DNA of 64,000 nucleotides from Actinoplanes lutulentus (GCF_003259845.1 NZ_QLMJ01000012.1:1-64000); one strand, 5' to 3'; shown: positions 47,872 to 56,582, counted from the first letter of the stretch. Notes: generated from the letters alone by a model not told the origin. Made by a program: numbers and translations.

Positions 47872-47885
47872 ACTGACCAGTCAGT
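47872..47885. promoter_or_regulatory. Candidate TetR operator
   Basis: ACTGAC-CA-GTCAGT, 18 bp before the ATPase start and next to a TAAAT element that may be the -10. The form matches the ACTGACTGGTCAGT-like operators known for TetR regulators, and a TetR gene ends this operon. Confidence 0.5.
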
Positions 47886-47902
47886 CTAAATAGGGAGCCG
47901 AC

Positions 47903-48535
47903 ATGTCGGTGCTCACCGCGACCGGCGCCGGGGTCCGGCACCACCGCCGCTGGCTCGTGCGCGGCCTTGACCTGCGGGTCGAGCCCGGCGAGCTGGTCGC
48001 GGTCACCGGTCCACCGGGCAGCGGACGCACCAGCGCGTTACTCACCCTGGCGAGGCGGCTGCGGCTTTCCGCCGGCACGGTCGACATCGTGGGTACGGCT
48101 TCACTGGGCCATGTTCCCGATGTGGAGGAGCCCGAACCGGTCTTCACCGTGGCGGAGCACATCACCGAGAGGCTCGCCCTGCTCGGCCGGCCGCGTGGCG
48201 AGGACGTGCCGCTGCACGGGCTGGACCCGGAGCTGCGCGGGCGGGATCTGACGCCGTATCAGAAGCAGGTCCTCGGGCTGGTCCTCGCGCGCATGGAACG
48301 TCCCTCGGTGATCGCGCTGGACGGCGTCGACGCGGGACTGGACGCCACCGAACGGGCCGCCCTGTGGGAGCTGCTCGGCGAGATCACGGCGAGCGGCGTG
48401 GCGGTGCTGCTGACCGCACGTGAGGTTGCTCCGGCCGAAGTGGACCGGATCGTGCTGCTCAGCGATCCGCAGACGGACGAACCGGGGCTGACGACCGTAC
48501 ACATGGGTGGCCGGGAAAAGGGTGACCGGGAATGA
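47903..48535 (+). CDS. ABC transporter ATP-binding protein with degenerate motifs
   Basis: A 210-residue ABC ATPase-like protein. The Walker A region reads TGPPGSGRTSALL, with Arg in place of the invariant Lys. The LSGGQ signature position reads LTPYQKQVLGLVLARM. The Walker B region reads VIALDGVDAGLDATE, lacking the usual Asp-Glu pair. The overall order of motifs is kept, so the fold should be intact, but ATP hydrolysis is doubtful. ATG after GGGAG. It overlaps the YhgE-type gene by 4 bp and is the first gene of a three-gene operon with a TetR regulator. Confidence 0.87.
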   Translation: MSVLTATGAGVRHHRRWLVRGLDLRVEPGELVAVTGPPGSGRTSALLTLARRLRLSAGTVDIVGTASLGHVPDVEEPEPVFTVAEHITERLALLGRPRGEDVPLHGLDPELRGRDLTPYQKQVLGLVLARMERPSVIALDGVDAGLDATERAALWELLGEITASGVAVLLTAREVAPAEVDRIVLLSDPQTDEPGLTTVHMGGREKGDRE

Positions 48536-50664
48536 AGAGCCTGACCCTCGCGGGTTTTGAACTGAAGCGATTTCTGCGCAGCCGGCTGACGGCGGCGGCG
48601 CTGGCGGTCCTCGCGGTGGTGCCGCTGCTGTACGGGGCGCTGTATCTGTACGCGTTCTGGGATCCCTACGGCCGGCTGAACCACATCCCGGCGGCGCTGG
48701 TCGTCGAGGACACGTCCGCGAAGGCGTCCGGCGGCGAGACCGTGCGCGCCGGGCAGGACCTCGCCGACGAGCTGATCAAGCGGGAGATCTTCGACTGGCA
48801 CGTGGTCGACGCGGCGGACGCGGAGCGGGGCTTGGAGGACGGGAAATACCAGATCGAGCTGCTGATCCCGGCCGGGTTCTCGGACGATCTGGCGACCGCG
48901 CCGGACGCCGGCAGCATGCCGCGGACCGCGCAGCTCAGCGCGGTGAGCGACGACGCCACCAACTACCTTTCCGGAGTCTTCGCGCGGACCGCGTTCGACG
49001 AGGTGCGGGCGGCCGCGGCGTCGAGTGCGTCGGCGCGGTACTTCGACCAGATGCTGATCGGGTTCACCGATCTGAAGGAGCAGACGCAGAAGGCGGCGGA
49101 CAGCGCCGGGCAACTGCGGGACGGTTCCGCGAAGCTGGAGGGCGGCGCTGATCGTCTCTCCGGCGGGATCGACGATGCTGAGGCGGCGACCGGGAAGCTG
49201 GCGAACGGGATCGACAAAGCCGGTTCTGGTGCTGATGAACTGGCGGACGGCCTGAAGCGGTTGGAGGCCGGTTCCGCGCAGCTGGCGTCGGGGACGGCGG
49301 AGGCCGCGCGGGGTGGTCGTCAGCTGGCGGACGCGGTTGATGCCGTCTCGGACCGGATCGAACCGGTGCTGCGGGACAACGCGCAGACCATCGCCGATGC
49401 GGCGCTGCTCGTCGCCAAGGGTGCGGACACGCTTTCCGCGAATGTCGGCGCGATCGACGATGCGGCTTCCCAGGCCGTGACTGATGCCCGGAAATTGCAG
49501 AAATATCTGGACTCGCTCCCGGATGACACCGAGGGCGTCGAGCGCGCCCGTGTTCTGGCCGCCGACCTGGTCGCCGACGCTCAGCGCATCCAGTCCACGA
49601 TCGACGCTGCCGATCTGGACGGCCTCAGCGCCCGGCTCAAGCAGGTGGCGAAGGACGCCCGCGCGGTCGCGGCCGCCGCACCGCACCTCGCCGACGATGT
49701 GAAAGCCGCCCGCACCCAGGTCGACAAGCTCGCGAACGGCCTGGACTCGCTCGCGACCGGTGCGAAGAAGCTGAACACCGGTCTCGGACAGTCGGCGGAC
49801 GGCGCCACTGATCTGCGCAACGGCATCTACAAGCTCTCCAGCGGCGCCCGGCAGATCGAGGACGGCCTCGGCACGCTGTCCACGGGCGGGCACCAGGTCG
49901 CGTCCGGCCTCACCCAGCTGACCGACGGTGCGTCGAAGCTGACCGACGGGCTTTCCGACGGCGCCGACAAGATCCCGGCGTACAGCGACACCAGCGACCG
50001 GGCCGACGTCCTGGCCGACCCGGTCTCGCTGGACCGCGTCGTCCGCCACCCGGCCGGAACCTACGGCGTCGGCTTCGCCCCGTACTTCCTGGCCCTGGCG
50101 CTCTGGGTCGGCGCGATGATCAATTACATGCTGCTGCGGCCGCTGAACCGGCGCTATCTGGCGTCCGGCGCCCCGCCGCACCGGGTCGCCCTGGCCGGTC
50201 TGCTGCCCGGCGTCGCGATCGGGGTGGTCCAGGCCACGCTGCTGTTCCTGGTGGTCCGGTTCGCGCTCGGGCTCTCGCCGGTGCACCCGCTGACGACGTA
50301 CGCGCTGATGGCCGGCACGGCCGCCGTCTTCGCGGCGATCATCCAGCTGCTCGGCGCGGCGCTCGGCCCGGCCGGACGGGTCGCCGCTCTGGTCCTGCTG
50401 ATGCTCCAGCTCACCTCGTCCGGCGGGACGTACCCCGTGCAGACGTCGCCGGGCATCTTCCAGGCCATCCACCCGCTGCTGCCGATGACGTACGTGGTCG
50501 AGGCGATGCGGCACTCGATCGACGGCGGGTCGGGCACGACCGTGGCACACGCGGCGCTGATCCTGGCCGGGTTCGGGCTGGCCGCCGCGCTGCTGACCGT
50601 GGTGCTCGCGGGCCGGAAACGGCGGATGACCGCCGCGGACCTGCACCCCGAACTGGTCCTCTAG
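48532..50664 (+). CDS. YhgE/Pip family membrane protein (ABC-2 permease-like)
   Basis: A 710-residue membrane protein. One N-terminal helix (LTAAALAVLAVVPLLYGALY) is followed by a large outer region of about 480 residues. That region has many heptad/pseudo-repeat segments such as QLRDGSAKLEGGADRL, GADELADGLKRLEAGS, QLASGTAEAARGGRQL and GLTQLTDGASKLTDGL, the usual X-GA-x-L-x-x-G coiled repeats of YhgE/Pip. Five to six C-terminal helices resemble an ABC-2 permease (FLALALWVGAMINYMLLRPL, MAGTAAVFAAIIQLLGAAL). The family includes the phage infection protein Pip. Role here is unknown; export or cell envelope binding is possible. Confidence 0.88.
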   Translation: MKSLTLAGFELKRFLRSRLTAAALAVLAVVPLLYGALYLYAFWDPYGRLNHIPAALVVEDTSAKASGGETVRAGQDLADELIKREIFDWHVVDAADAERGLEDGKYQIELLIPAGFSDDLATAPDAGSMPRTAQLSAVSDDATNYLSGVFARTAFDEVRAAAASSASARYFDQMLIGFTDLKEQTQKAADSAGQLRDGSAKLEGGADRLSGGIDDAEAATGKLANGIDKAGSGADELADGLKRLEAGSAQLASGTAEAARGGRQLADAVDAVSDRIEPVLRDNAQTIADAALLVAKGADTLSANVGAIDDAASQAVTDARKLQKYLDSLPDDTEGVERARVLAADLVADAQRIQSTIDAADLDGLSARLKQVAKDARAVAAAAPHLADDVKAARTQVDKLANGLDSLATGAKKLNTGLGQSADGATDLRNGIYKLSSGARQIEDGLGTLSTGGHQVASGLTQLTDGASKLTDGLSDGADKIPAYSDTSDRADVLADPVSLDRVVRHPAGTYGVGFAPYFLALALWVGAMINYMLLRPLNRRYLASGAPPHRVALAGLLPGVAIGVVQATLLFLVVRFALGLSPVHPLTTYALMAGTAAVFAAIIQLLGAALGPAGRVAALVLLMLQLTSSGGTYPVQTSPGIFQAIHPLLPMTYVVEAMRHSIDGGSGTTVAHAALILAGFGLAAALLTVVLAGRKRRMTAADLHPELVL

Positions 50665-50673
50665 GGTTCTCCC

Positions 50674-51276
50674 GTGGGTTCTCTCGCAGGTGCGGACGGC
50701 CGGAGCCGGCGGCGTCTCGACAGCCGTCAGCGGCTCTTCGAGGCGGCGGTGGAGCTGATCGCTGAGCAGGGTTTCTCGGCGACCACTGTCGACGACATCG
50801 CGCTGCGCGCCGGCGTCGCCAAGGGGACCGTCTACTACAACTTCAAGTCGAAGAACGAACTCTTCGAGGAGCTGCTCCGGCACGGTGTCGGGCTGCTCAC
50901 CGAGGAGTTCCGCACCGCGGTCGCCGGGCTGCCGGCCCGGGACGCGGTGCGGGCGCTGGTCCACGCCCAGCTGGAGTACATCCGGCGTTATCGGGCCTTC
51001 GCCCAGCTGCTGCTCTCCGAGATGTGGCGTACCAACCGGGAGTGGCAGCAGACCCTGATCCTGCTCCGCGAGCAGGCCATCGGGGTCATCGCCGAGACCG
51101 TTCAGTCCGGCGTGGACTCCGGCGACCTGCCCGCTGAGCTGGACGTGCGGGTGGCGTCGGCGGCGCTTTTCGGTGTCGGGCTGGTGGTCGCGGTGGACTG
51201 GCTGGTGTTCCAGCCCGACCGCGACATCGCCGACGTGGAGGAGTCGTTGCTGGCGATCGTCCGCCGGGTCGCCTAG
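50674..51276 (+). CDS. TetR family transcriptional regulator
   Basis: A 200-residue TetR protein. The helix-turn-helix is LFEAAVELIAEQGFSATTVD with ALRAGVAKGTVYYNFKSKNE. The C-terminal ligand-binding helices are typical (IGVIAETVQSGVDSGDLPAE). GTG start, 9 bp after the YhgE-type gene on the same strand. It most likely represses this operon through the palindrome at 47872-47885. Confidence 0.93.
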   Translation: MGSLAGADGRSRRRLDSRQRLFEAAVELIAEQGFSATTVDDIALRAGVAKGTVYYNFKSKNELFEELLRHGVGLLTEEFRTAVAGLPARDAVRALVHAQLEYIRRYRAFAQLLLSEMWRTNREWQQTLILLREQAIGVIAETVQSGVDSGDLPAELDVRVASAALFGVGLVVAVDWLVFQPDRDIADVEESLLAIVRRVA

Positions 51277-52328
51277 GCGTTCTTCCAGGCGGCCAGCAGC
51301 GACGTCTTCTGCCGGGTCCGCATCAGCGAACCCTGGTAGATCCGGGCGCCGGCGGCCAGCAGCAGCACCGCGGTGACCGCCAGGATCAGCAGCGACACCA
51401 GCGGCTCCCAGGCCGCCGCGTCACCGTTGAACGTCCGGATCGGCATGGCGATCGGCGACGAGAACGGGATGTACGACAGAATCCGCTGCGCCTCCGCGTT
51501 GTCCTGCAGGAACAGCACCGCGAAGAACGGGATCAGCACGGCCATCTGCACCGGCGACGACGTGCTGGTGATCTCCTCCTGCCGGGAGGCGAGCGCGCCG
51601 ACACCGGCCCAGACCGTCGCCAGCATCAGGAAGCCGAGCACGAAGAACGGCAGGAACCAGCCGAGCGCCGGGCCGACCGCGTTCACCACGCCGGTGTCCA
51701 CGTCGGTCACCTTCATGCCCACGAACGCCACGAGTGCGAGCAGGGCGATCTGACCGAACGCCAGCAGCGTCATGGCCGCCACCTTGCCGGCCAGCAGCGC
51801 CCGCACCGAGACGCTGGACACCAGGATCTCCACGATCCGGGTCTGCTTCTCCTCGATGACGCTCTGCGCGATCTGCAGGCCGTACGTGTACGACGTTATG
51901 AAGAAGAGCATCGCCAGGATCGACGGGATCAGGAACTTCAGGAACGGGTCCAGGTCGCCGGCTTCGAGAAGGCGTACCGGCGGGGCGACGCTGAGCGCCG
52001 CCACCACCTCGGACGGCGGTTCCTCCATGGCGAGGACCTCAGGCCCGGGTACGACAGCGGCCTCCACCTCGCCGTCGCGCAGCAGCCGCTCGGCGGCAGT
52101 GACGTCGGTGACCTCGACGACCTCGAACCCGGCCTGCCGCAGCGGTGCGGTCGCGGCCGGCACGGCGGTCGCCACCTTCGTCGGTCCGCCGCCGAGGATC
52201 GCCGGCAGCACGATCGAGGCGATCACGATCACCAGGAAGAACGCGGTGCTGTAGAGGAACGCCTTGTCCCGCAGCTTGGTCCGCAGCTCACGGGCCGCGA
52301 CCAGCCGGGTGGCCTCGAAGGTTGTCAC
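51273..52328 (-). CDS. ABC-2 type permease, NatB-like
   Basis: A 351-residue membrane protein. The first helix (FLYSTAFFLVIVIASIVLPAIL) follows a cytoplasmic REL RTKLRDKA segment, then an outer domain (residues about 45-145), then a group of about five helices (FLIPSILAMLFFITSYTYGL, VAAMTLLAFGQIALLALVAF, WFLPFFVLGFLMLATVWAGV). The form is that of NatB/YhaP Na+ or peptide exporters. It overlaps the ATPase gene by 4 bp and lies downstream of a two-component system. Confidence 0.88.
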   Translation of the reverse strand: MTTFEATRLVAARELRTKLRDKAFLYSTAFFLVIVIASIVLPAILGGGPTKVATAVPAATAPLRQAGFEVVEVTDVTAAERLLRDGEVEAAVVPGPEVLAMEEPPSEVVAALSVAPPVRLLEAGDLDPFLKFLIPSILAMLFFITSYTYGLQIAQSVIEEKQTRIVEILVSSVSVRALLAGKVAAMTLLAFGQIALLALVAFVGMKVTDVDTGVVNAVGPALGWFLPFFVLGFLMLATVWAGVGALASRQEEITSTSSPVQMAVLIPFFAVLFLQDNAEAQRILSYIPFSSPIAMPIRTFNGDAAAWEPLVSLLILAVTAVLLLAAGARIYQGSLMRTRQKTSLLAAWKNA

Positions 52329-53218
52329 TGGATGACCTCTCGGAAGATCTCGGCGAGGGAGGGGCGGACCGGGCCGAACGACCGGACCGGGCCGCGGTCC
52401 AGGGCGGCCCGCAGGATTTTCTGGTCGTCCGTCTCCGGCGTCAGGTCCAGGACGGCACGTGGGCCGTCCAGCTCGACCAGCGTCACGCCGGGTTCGTCGC
52501 GCAGCCAGCCCGCGTCGGCGTCCACCTCGATCGAGTACCGGGGGAGGGCGTACTGCTCACGCAGGTAGGAGCGGGGACCGGAGGCGCGGATCGTGCCGTC
52601 CGCGATGATCACCAGGTCGTCGCAGAGGCGCTCCACCAGGTCCAGCTGGTGGCTGGAGAAGAGCACCGCGGCGCCGGCCGCGGAACGCTCGCGCAGCACC
52701 GCCACCACGGTGTCGGCGGCGAGCGGGTCCAGCCCGGAGAACGGCTCGTCGAGGACCAGCAGCTCCGGCTCGTGCACCAGGGCGGCGGCGATCTGCACCC
52801 GCTGCTGGTTACCCAGCGACAGCTTCTCCACCAGGTCGCCGGCGCGCGGGCCGAGATCCAGGCGGTCCAGCAGCGTGGCGGTCCGCGCCTTCGCGTCAGC
52901 GGCACTCATCCCGTGCAGCCGGCCCAGGTAGACGACCTGCTCGGCGACGGACATCTTCGGGTACAGCCCGCGTTCTTCCGGCATGTAGCCGAAGCGCTGC
53001 CGCACCTCCCGGGTGATCGGGGCGCCCCGCCAGGTGGCTTCCCCGGACTGGGCGCCGAGCACGCCCAGGATGATCCGCATCGTGGTGGTCTTGCCGGCGC
53101 CGTTCGCGCCGACGAAGCCGGTCAGGCGGCCGGCGTCCACGGCGAAGGACACGTCCTTGAGAACGTGCCGGTCGCCGAAGGACCGGTTTACGGCATCGAC
53201 GTTGAGGACGGTGGTCAT
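52325..53218 (-). CDS. ABC transporter ATP-binding protein, NatA-like
   Basis: A 297-residue ABC ATPase with intact motifs: Walker A FVGANGAGKTTTMR, signature KLSLGNQQRVQIAAAL, Walker B LLVLDEPFSGLDPLA and H-loop FSSHQLDLVE. A C-terminal extension of about 80 residues (YSIEVDADAGWLRDEPGV) is typical of the ABC-2 exporter group. Partner of the overlapping permease. Begins 49 bp after the response regulator stop, probably in one transcript. Confidence 0.92.
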   Translation of the reverse strand: MTTVLNVDAVNRSFGDRHVLKDVSFAVDAGRLTGFVGANGAGKTTTMRIILGVLGAQSGEATWRGAPITREVRQRFGYMPEERGLYPKMSVAEQVVYLGRLHGMSAADAKARTATLLDRLDLGPRAGDLVEKLSLGNQQRVQIAAALVHEPELLVLDEPFSGLDPLAADTVVAVLRERSAAGAAVLFSSHQLDLVERLCDDLVIIADGTIRASGPRSYLREQYALPRYSIEVDADAGWLRDEPGVTLVELDGPRAVLDLTPETDDQKILRAALDRGPVRSFGPVRPSLAEIFREVIQ

Positions 53219-53267
53219 GGGTAAACGCTATGGCCGGACCGCGCCGCTGTCGTCCGGCTGGAGAACG

Positions 53268-53927
53268 TCATCCCTGCGAAGGACGAACAACCCCTAATTC
53301 GTACGCGAGAACCACCGCCTGCGTCCGATCGCGGGCACCGAGTTTCATCAGCACCCGGCTGACGTGCGTCTTCACTGTCGTCTCGCCGAGACGCAGGCCG
53401 GCGGCGATCTCGGCGTTGGTGGCGCCGCCGGCCAGCAGGACCAGCACCTCGTGCTCGCGCGGGGTCAGCTCACCGAGTCGCACCGTGGGCTCTGGTACAC
53501 GTGGCCTCGGTGCCGTGAATCCGGCGATGACACGGCGGGTCACCGCCGGGGCGAGCAGGGCGTCACCGGCGGCGATGACGCGTACCGCCTCGGTCAGGTC
53601 CTCGGGGGTGCCGTTCTTCAGCAGGAAGCCGCTGGCGCCGGCCTGGAGTGCGGCGTACAGGTAGTCGTCGCGGTCGAACGTGGTCAGGATCAGCACCGAC
53701 GGGCCGCCGGCCGCGGCGATCCGGCGGGTCGCCTCCAGGCCGTCGACGCCGGGCATCTCGACGTCCATCAGCACGACGTCGGGGCGCAGGCTCAGGGCCA
53801 GTTCGGTGGCGCGTTCGCCGTCCGCGGCCTCGCCGACGACAGTGATGTCGTCCTCCATCTCGAGGATGACCCGGAAGCCGGTGCGGACGAGGGCGTGGTC
53901 GTCCGCGACGAGGACGGTGATCGTCAC
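53268..53927 (-). CDS. NarL/LuxR family response regulator
   Basis: A 219-residue response regulator. Receiver domain: VLVADDHALVRTGFRVILEM, phospho-Asp in VLMDVEMPGVDGLEATRRI and Lys in GFLLKNGTPEDL. LuxR-type HTH: LTPREHEVLVLLAGGATNAE, AAGLRLGETTVKTHVSRVLM and KLGARDRTQAV. It overlaps the kinase gene by 4 bp. Likely controls the ABC exporter downstream and itself. Confidence 0.94.
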   Translation of the reverse strand: MTITVLVADDHALVRTGFRVILEMEDDITVVGEAADGERATELALSLRPDVVLMDVEMPGVDGLEATRRIAAAGGPSVLILTTFDRDDYLYAALQAGASGFLLKNGTPEDLTEAVRVIAAGDALLAPAVTRRVIAGFTAPRPRVPEPTVRLGELTPREHEVLVLLAGGATNAEIAAGLRLGETTVKTHVSRVLMKLGARDRTQAVVLAYELGVVRPSQG

Positions 53928-55210
53928 GTGGTTTCTCCTGCCATGGCTTCTTTCGGCACGGCGGTGTGCGGGAGCCTCACGCGTACCCGGTAGCCGCCGC
54001 CGGATCGGGGTCCGTTCTCCAGGACGCCGTCGTGGACTGCCACGCGTTCGCGCATGCCGATCAGGCCCATCCCCCCGGACTTATCCGATTTATCAGCATT
54101 TCCGTCGTCGCTCACGTCGAGTTCCACCTCGCTGCTCAGATAGCGGAGGCGAATGTCCAGAGTGGTCGCGCGGGCGTGCTTCAGGGTGTTCGTCACGGCT
54201 TCCTGCGCGATCCGGTACGCCGCCTGCGACACCGAGTCCGGCAGCGGCACCGGGTCGCCGAAAACAGCGAAGTGGACGGTCAGCCCGGTCTCCCGGGCGC
54301 TGTCGGCGATCTGCGGGATCCGGTCCACGCCGCTGGTGGCGGCTTCCGCCGTCGCACCCGACGCCCGCAGTGCGCCCAGCATCCGGCGCAGCTCGTCCAC
54401 CGCGGTCCGGGCGCCCTCCTCGATCGCGGTGAGCGCGGTCCGCGCCCGGGCCGGATCCTTGTCCAGGGCACGCCGGCACGCGGACGCCTGAATGCCCATC
54501 ACCGACACGTGGTGAGCCACGACGTCGTGCAGCTCCCGCGCGATGCGTACCCTCTCGTCGATCACCGCGCGCTCGGCCGCCGCGGCCTGGGCCGCGCGCA
54601 GTTGCGCCGCCTGCGACTCGACCGTGTCGAGCCGGCGGGCCGCCTGCCAGGCGGAGTCGCCCATCAGGTAGACCGCGACGAAGAAGACCACGTTGACGAT
54701 GTACAGGTTGAAGACCAGCGCCCAGAGTGCCGGCAGCTCACCGGAAGCGCCGTCGAACCCGTCGCCGACGATCTCGTCCCACGACATCACGAACGCGACG
54801 GTCAGCCAGACGAACATCGCGGCGATGATGACCAGCCGCAGGTTCCGCGCCCGATGCCGGACCGGCCCCCACGCGCCGAGCGTGTAGATCGCGGCGAACA
54901 GGGCGTACGAAGCGACCTGTTGCTCCTGCGCGCCGCGGAACTGGCCGCCGATGAAGAGCGCCGACATCACGATCGCGGCCGCGTCCGGCCGGCTCCGCCG
55001 CCAGATCAGCGGCAGCGTGGTGCCGAGCGCCCAGGCGATCTGCTCGATCCTGGCCGGCGCGTCCTCGGTGTGCAGCATGCCGAAACTGCGTGAGAGGAAC
55101 AGGTTGAGCACGGCGCCTGCCGCGACGCCGAGCCCGATCCACAGATCGGTCCGGCGCTGCGCGGCGGTCGGCCCGGGGCGACGCCATTCTTCGATGTTCC
55201 GCGTGCGCAT
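53924..55210 (-). CDS. Sensor histidine kinase, HisKA_3 (NarX/DesK-type)
   Basis: A 428-residue membrane kinase. Five or so transmembrane segments occupy residues 20-180 (LWIGLGVAAGAVLNLFL, LRLVIIAAMFVWLTVAFVMS, LVFNLYIVNVVFFVAVYLMG). A coiled segment rich in Ala/Gln leads to HisKA_3 with phospho-His in VRIARELHDVVAHHVSVMG. The HATPase region has YRIAQEAVTNTLKHARATT and GGMGLIGMRERVAVHDG. Little is exposed outside, so the signal is probably sensed in the membrane. Pairs with the overlapping response regulator. Confidence 0.93.
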   Translation of the reverse strand: MRTRNIEEWRRPGPTAAQRRTDLWIGLGVAAGAVLNLFLSRSFGMLHTEDAPARIEQIAWALGTTLPLIWRRSRPDAAAIVMSALFIGGQFRGAQEQQVASYALFAAIYTLGAWGPVRHRARNLRLVIIAAMFVWLTVAFVMSWDEIVGDGFDGASGELPALWALVFNLYIVNVVFFVAVYLMGDSAWQAARRLDTVESQAAQLRAAQAAAAERAVIDERVRIARELHDVVAHHVSVMGIQASACRRALDKDPARARTALTAIEEGARTAVDELRRMLGALRASGATAEAATSGVDRIPQIADSARETGLTVHFAVFGDPVPLPDSVSQAAYRIAQEAVTNTLKHARATTLDIRLRYLSSEVELDVSDDGNADKSDKSGGMGLIGMRERVAVHDGVLENGPRSGGGYRVRVRLPHTAVPKEAMAGETT

Positions 55211-55271
55211 GGAGTGACCATCGCACGGGTGAACCTGTCAGAGGCCTGAGGGGGTCAGGTCCTTGCGAGCC

Positions 55272-55390
55272 GGGGTCGTCGGGCCGGGGTCATCGGGCCT
55301 GCGTCATCGGGCCTGGGGCGTCGGGCGGGTCTGCGTCATCGCGTTCTGGTCGTCGGGCGGGCTTGGGTCGTCGGGCGGGCCTGCGTCGGG
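55272..55390. repeat. Degenerate 14-18 bp tandem repeat spanning the end of the MerR gene
   Basis: About eight units of the form GTC(G/A)TCGGGC(GGG)CTG run from intergenic DNA across the stop codon of the MerR gene. The nearest two full units are GGTCGTCGGGCGGGCTTG and GGTCGTCGGGCGGGCCTG. The repeat encodes the QARPTTQARPTTRTR tail of that protein. Confidence 0.7.
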
Positions 55391-55701
55391 ATCGTGGCGT
55401 CCTCGCTGGGCTCGAGCGTGCCGCCGAGCGCGACGATGTGCCGGTGCGCGGCGGCGAGACGGTCCTCCAGCGTGACGATCCGGCAGGCGGCGGCGAGCAG
55501 GAAACCCTGATCGAGCAGCACCCGGACGCGGGCCGCGAGGTCGAGTTGATGGCGGGAGTAACGGCGGTGCCCGCCGGACGAGCGTTCCGCCTCGATCAGC
55601 CCGGTGTCGTCCAGGCTACGCAGAAAGGCCGCGGTCACGCCGATCAGCTCGGCGGCCCGGCCCATGGTGAACGCGGCAACATCACGAGTCTCCGCGGCCA
55701 T
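55336..55701 (-). CDS. MerR family transcriptional regulator
   Basis: A 121-residue regulator. The MerR helix-turn-helix is FTMGRAAELIGVTAAFLRSL followed by the wing GLIEAERSSGGHRRYSRHQL. A short helical region (LVLEDRLAAAHRHIV-like, here VTLEDRLAAAHRHIV) replaces a ligand domain. It ends in a repeat-encoded tail (QARPTTQARPTTRTR). The ATG at 55701 follows GGGAG; an in-frame start at 55767 lies within the upstream hairpin and is rejected. The target is unknown. It resembles the short MerR regulators abundant in streptomycetes and relatives. Confidence 0.87.
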   Translation of the reverse strand: MAAETRDVAAFTMGRAAELIGVTAAFLRSLDDTGLIEAERSSGGHRRYSRHQLDLAARVRVLLDQGFLLAAACRIVTLEDRLAAAHRHIVALGGTLEPSEDATIPTQARPTTQARPTTRTR

Positions 55702-56582
55702 GCTCTCCCTGTCTGTCCCCGCATAGGTCCAGGGCCCCGGCGGGTAACCGGAGCCCTGGATTTTCAATTCTTGTGCCGATCACTGTCGGCGCATGTTGGT
55801 CGACCAGCTGCGTGCCGCTAGCAGTCGACCGGAGTGATGAGCATCGGCTGCGATCACCTCTCGTCGGGCCGGGGACGTTGTGATTACGCGTTTCTGCGGT
55901 ATCTCGTCCTCCTTCTCCAACTCAGCGTCTGTGCCAGTTGCTAACCGGTTTGTGAGAACCGGCTCCGTCGGCCGTGACCGACCCATTGAATGTATGCCTC
56001 CCCTCGCCGGATTTCTAGAGTCGCCGCTGTAGATTTTTTAGCGGCCACCCTAATTGACCTGCGAGAATGAGGCACCCGGTCAATGCCTCACGCGCACCCC
56101 GCACCCTGCCCCCGGGCACACCCACCCGCCCGCGAGCGTGTCGACTTCGGGTTCGCTACGCCCCCAAAATCGACACGCCGGCGGGATGCTCACGGCGCGT
56201 CGGGGGCGCCGCGGTTGGGCGTACGGAAAGGGTGGAGGGTGAGGTAAATGCGTTGCTGGGGGGAAATGGGGGTGCGAGCCTTGGTGGCAAGCGGGTCCTC
56301 GGACGGCTCGTGAGTCCAGGGCCACTCGTGATGGCCCTTCGCGGCGGTGCGGGGTGCGGTCACCTCTCTCTTCAGCGCGCCCCCACGCGCAAGCGCCCAC
56401 CTCGCGCCGCCGCCCCCACGCTCTCTCCATAAAGGTCGCGCTGACTTTCGCGGGGCTGTTTGGACGGGTTTCGGTGGGCGTTGGTTGATCAATTAACGCG
56501 CGTCATTGACGGCTGTAACACGGCGGCGAGATCATCACGGCATCGCGTGGTCCAGGTCACACCCGGGCAAGGGAGCACTCAG
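55702..56582. other. Long intergenic region between the MerR gene and the permease operon
   Basis: About 880 bp with no supported gene. It includes a hairpin next to the MerR start (55728-55760), short inverted repeats CCGGTT/AACCGG (55945-55962), GCCGCT/AGCGGC around an AT-rich loop (56023-56045) and GTGTCGA/TCGACAC (56138-56176), and a GC-skewed stretch (56370-56420). A small minus-strand frame at 55780-55986 has no family match. Its length suggests a long leader or several promoters for the permease operon. Confidence 0.5.
55728..55760. promoter_or_regulatory. Strong hairpin upstream of the MerR gene
   Basis: TCCAGGGC and GCCCTGGA pair perfectly, with an inner CCGG/CCGG step around CGGGTAA. 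On the plus strand it is followed by TTTTC, like a terminator, but no plus-strand gene precedes it. On the minus strand it would lie in the MerR leader, 27 nt before the start. Confidence 0.5.

Noticed and set aside
48532..50664. Large minus-strand open frame opposite the YhgE-type gene
   Set aside because: Antisense of a repetitive coding region; the plus-strand protein has membrane helices and family repeats.
55780..55986. 68-residue minus-strand frame upstream of the MerR gene
   Set aside because: No family, no binding site and ordinary low-complexity composition. It may be leader DNA.
56054..56432. Small open frames in the gap before the permease
   Set aside because: Overlapping frames on both strands, Arg/Pro-rich, without ribosome binding sites or families; typical of non-coding GC-rich DNA.
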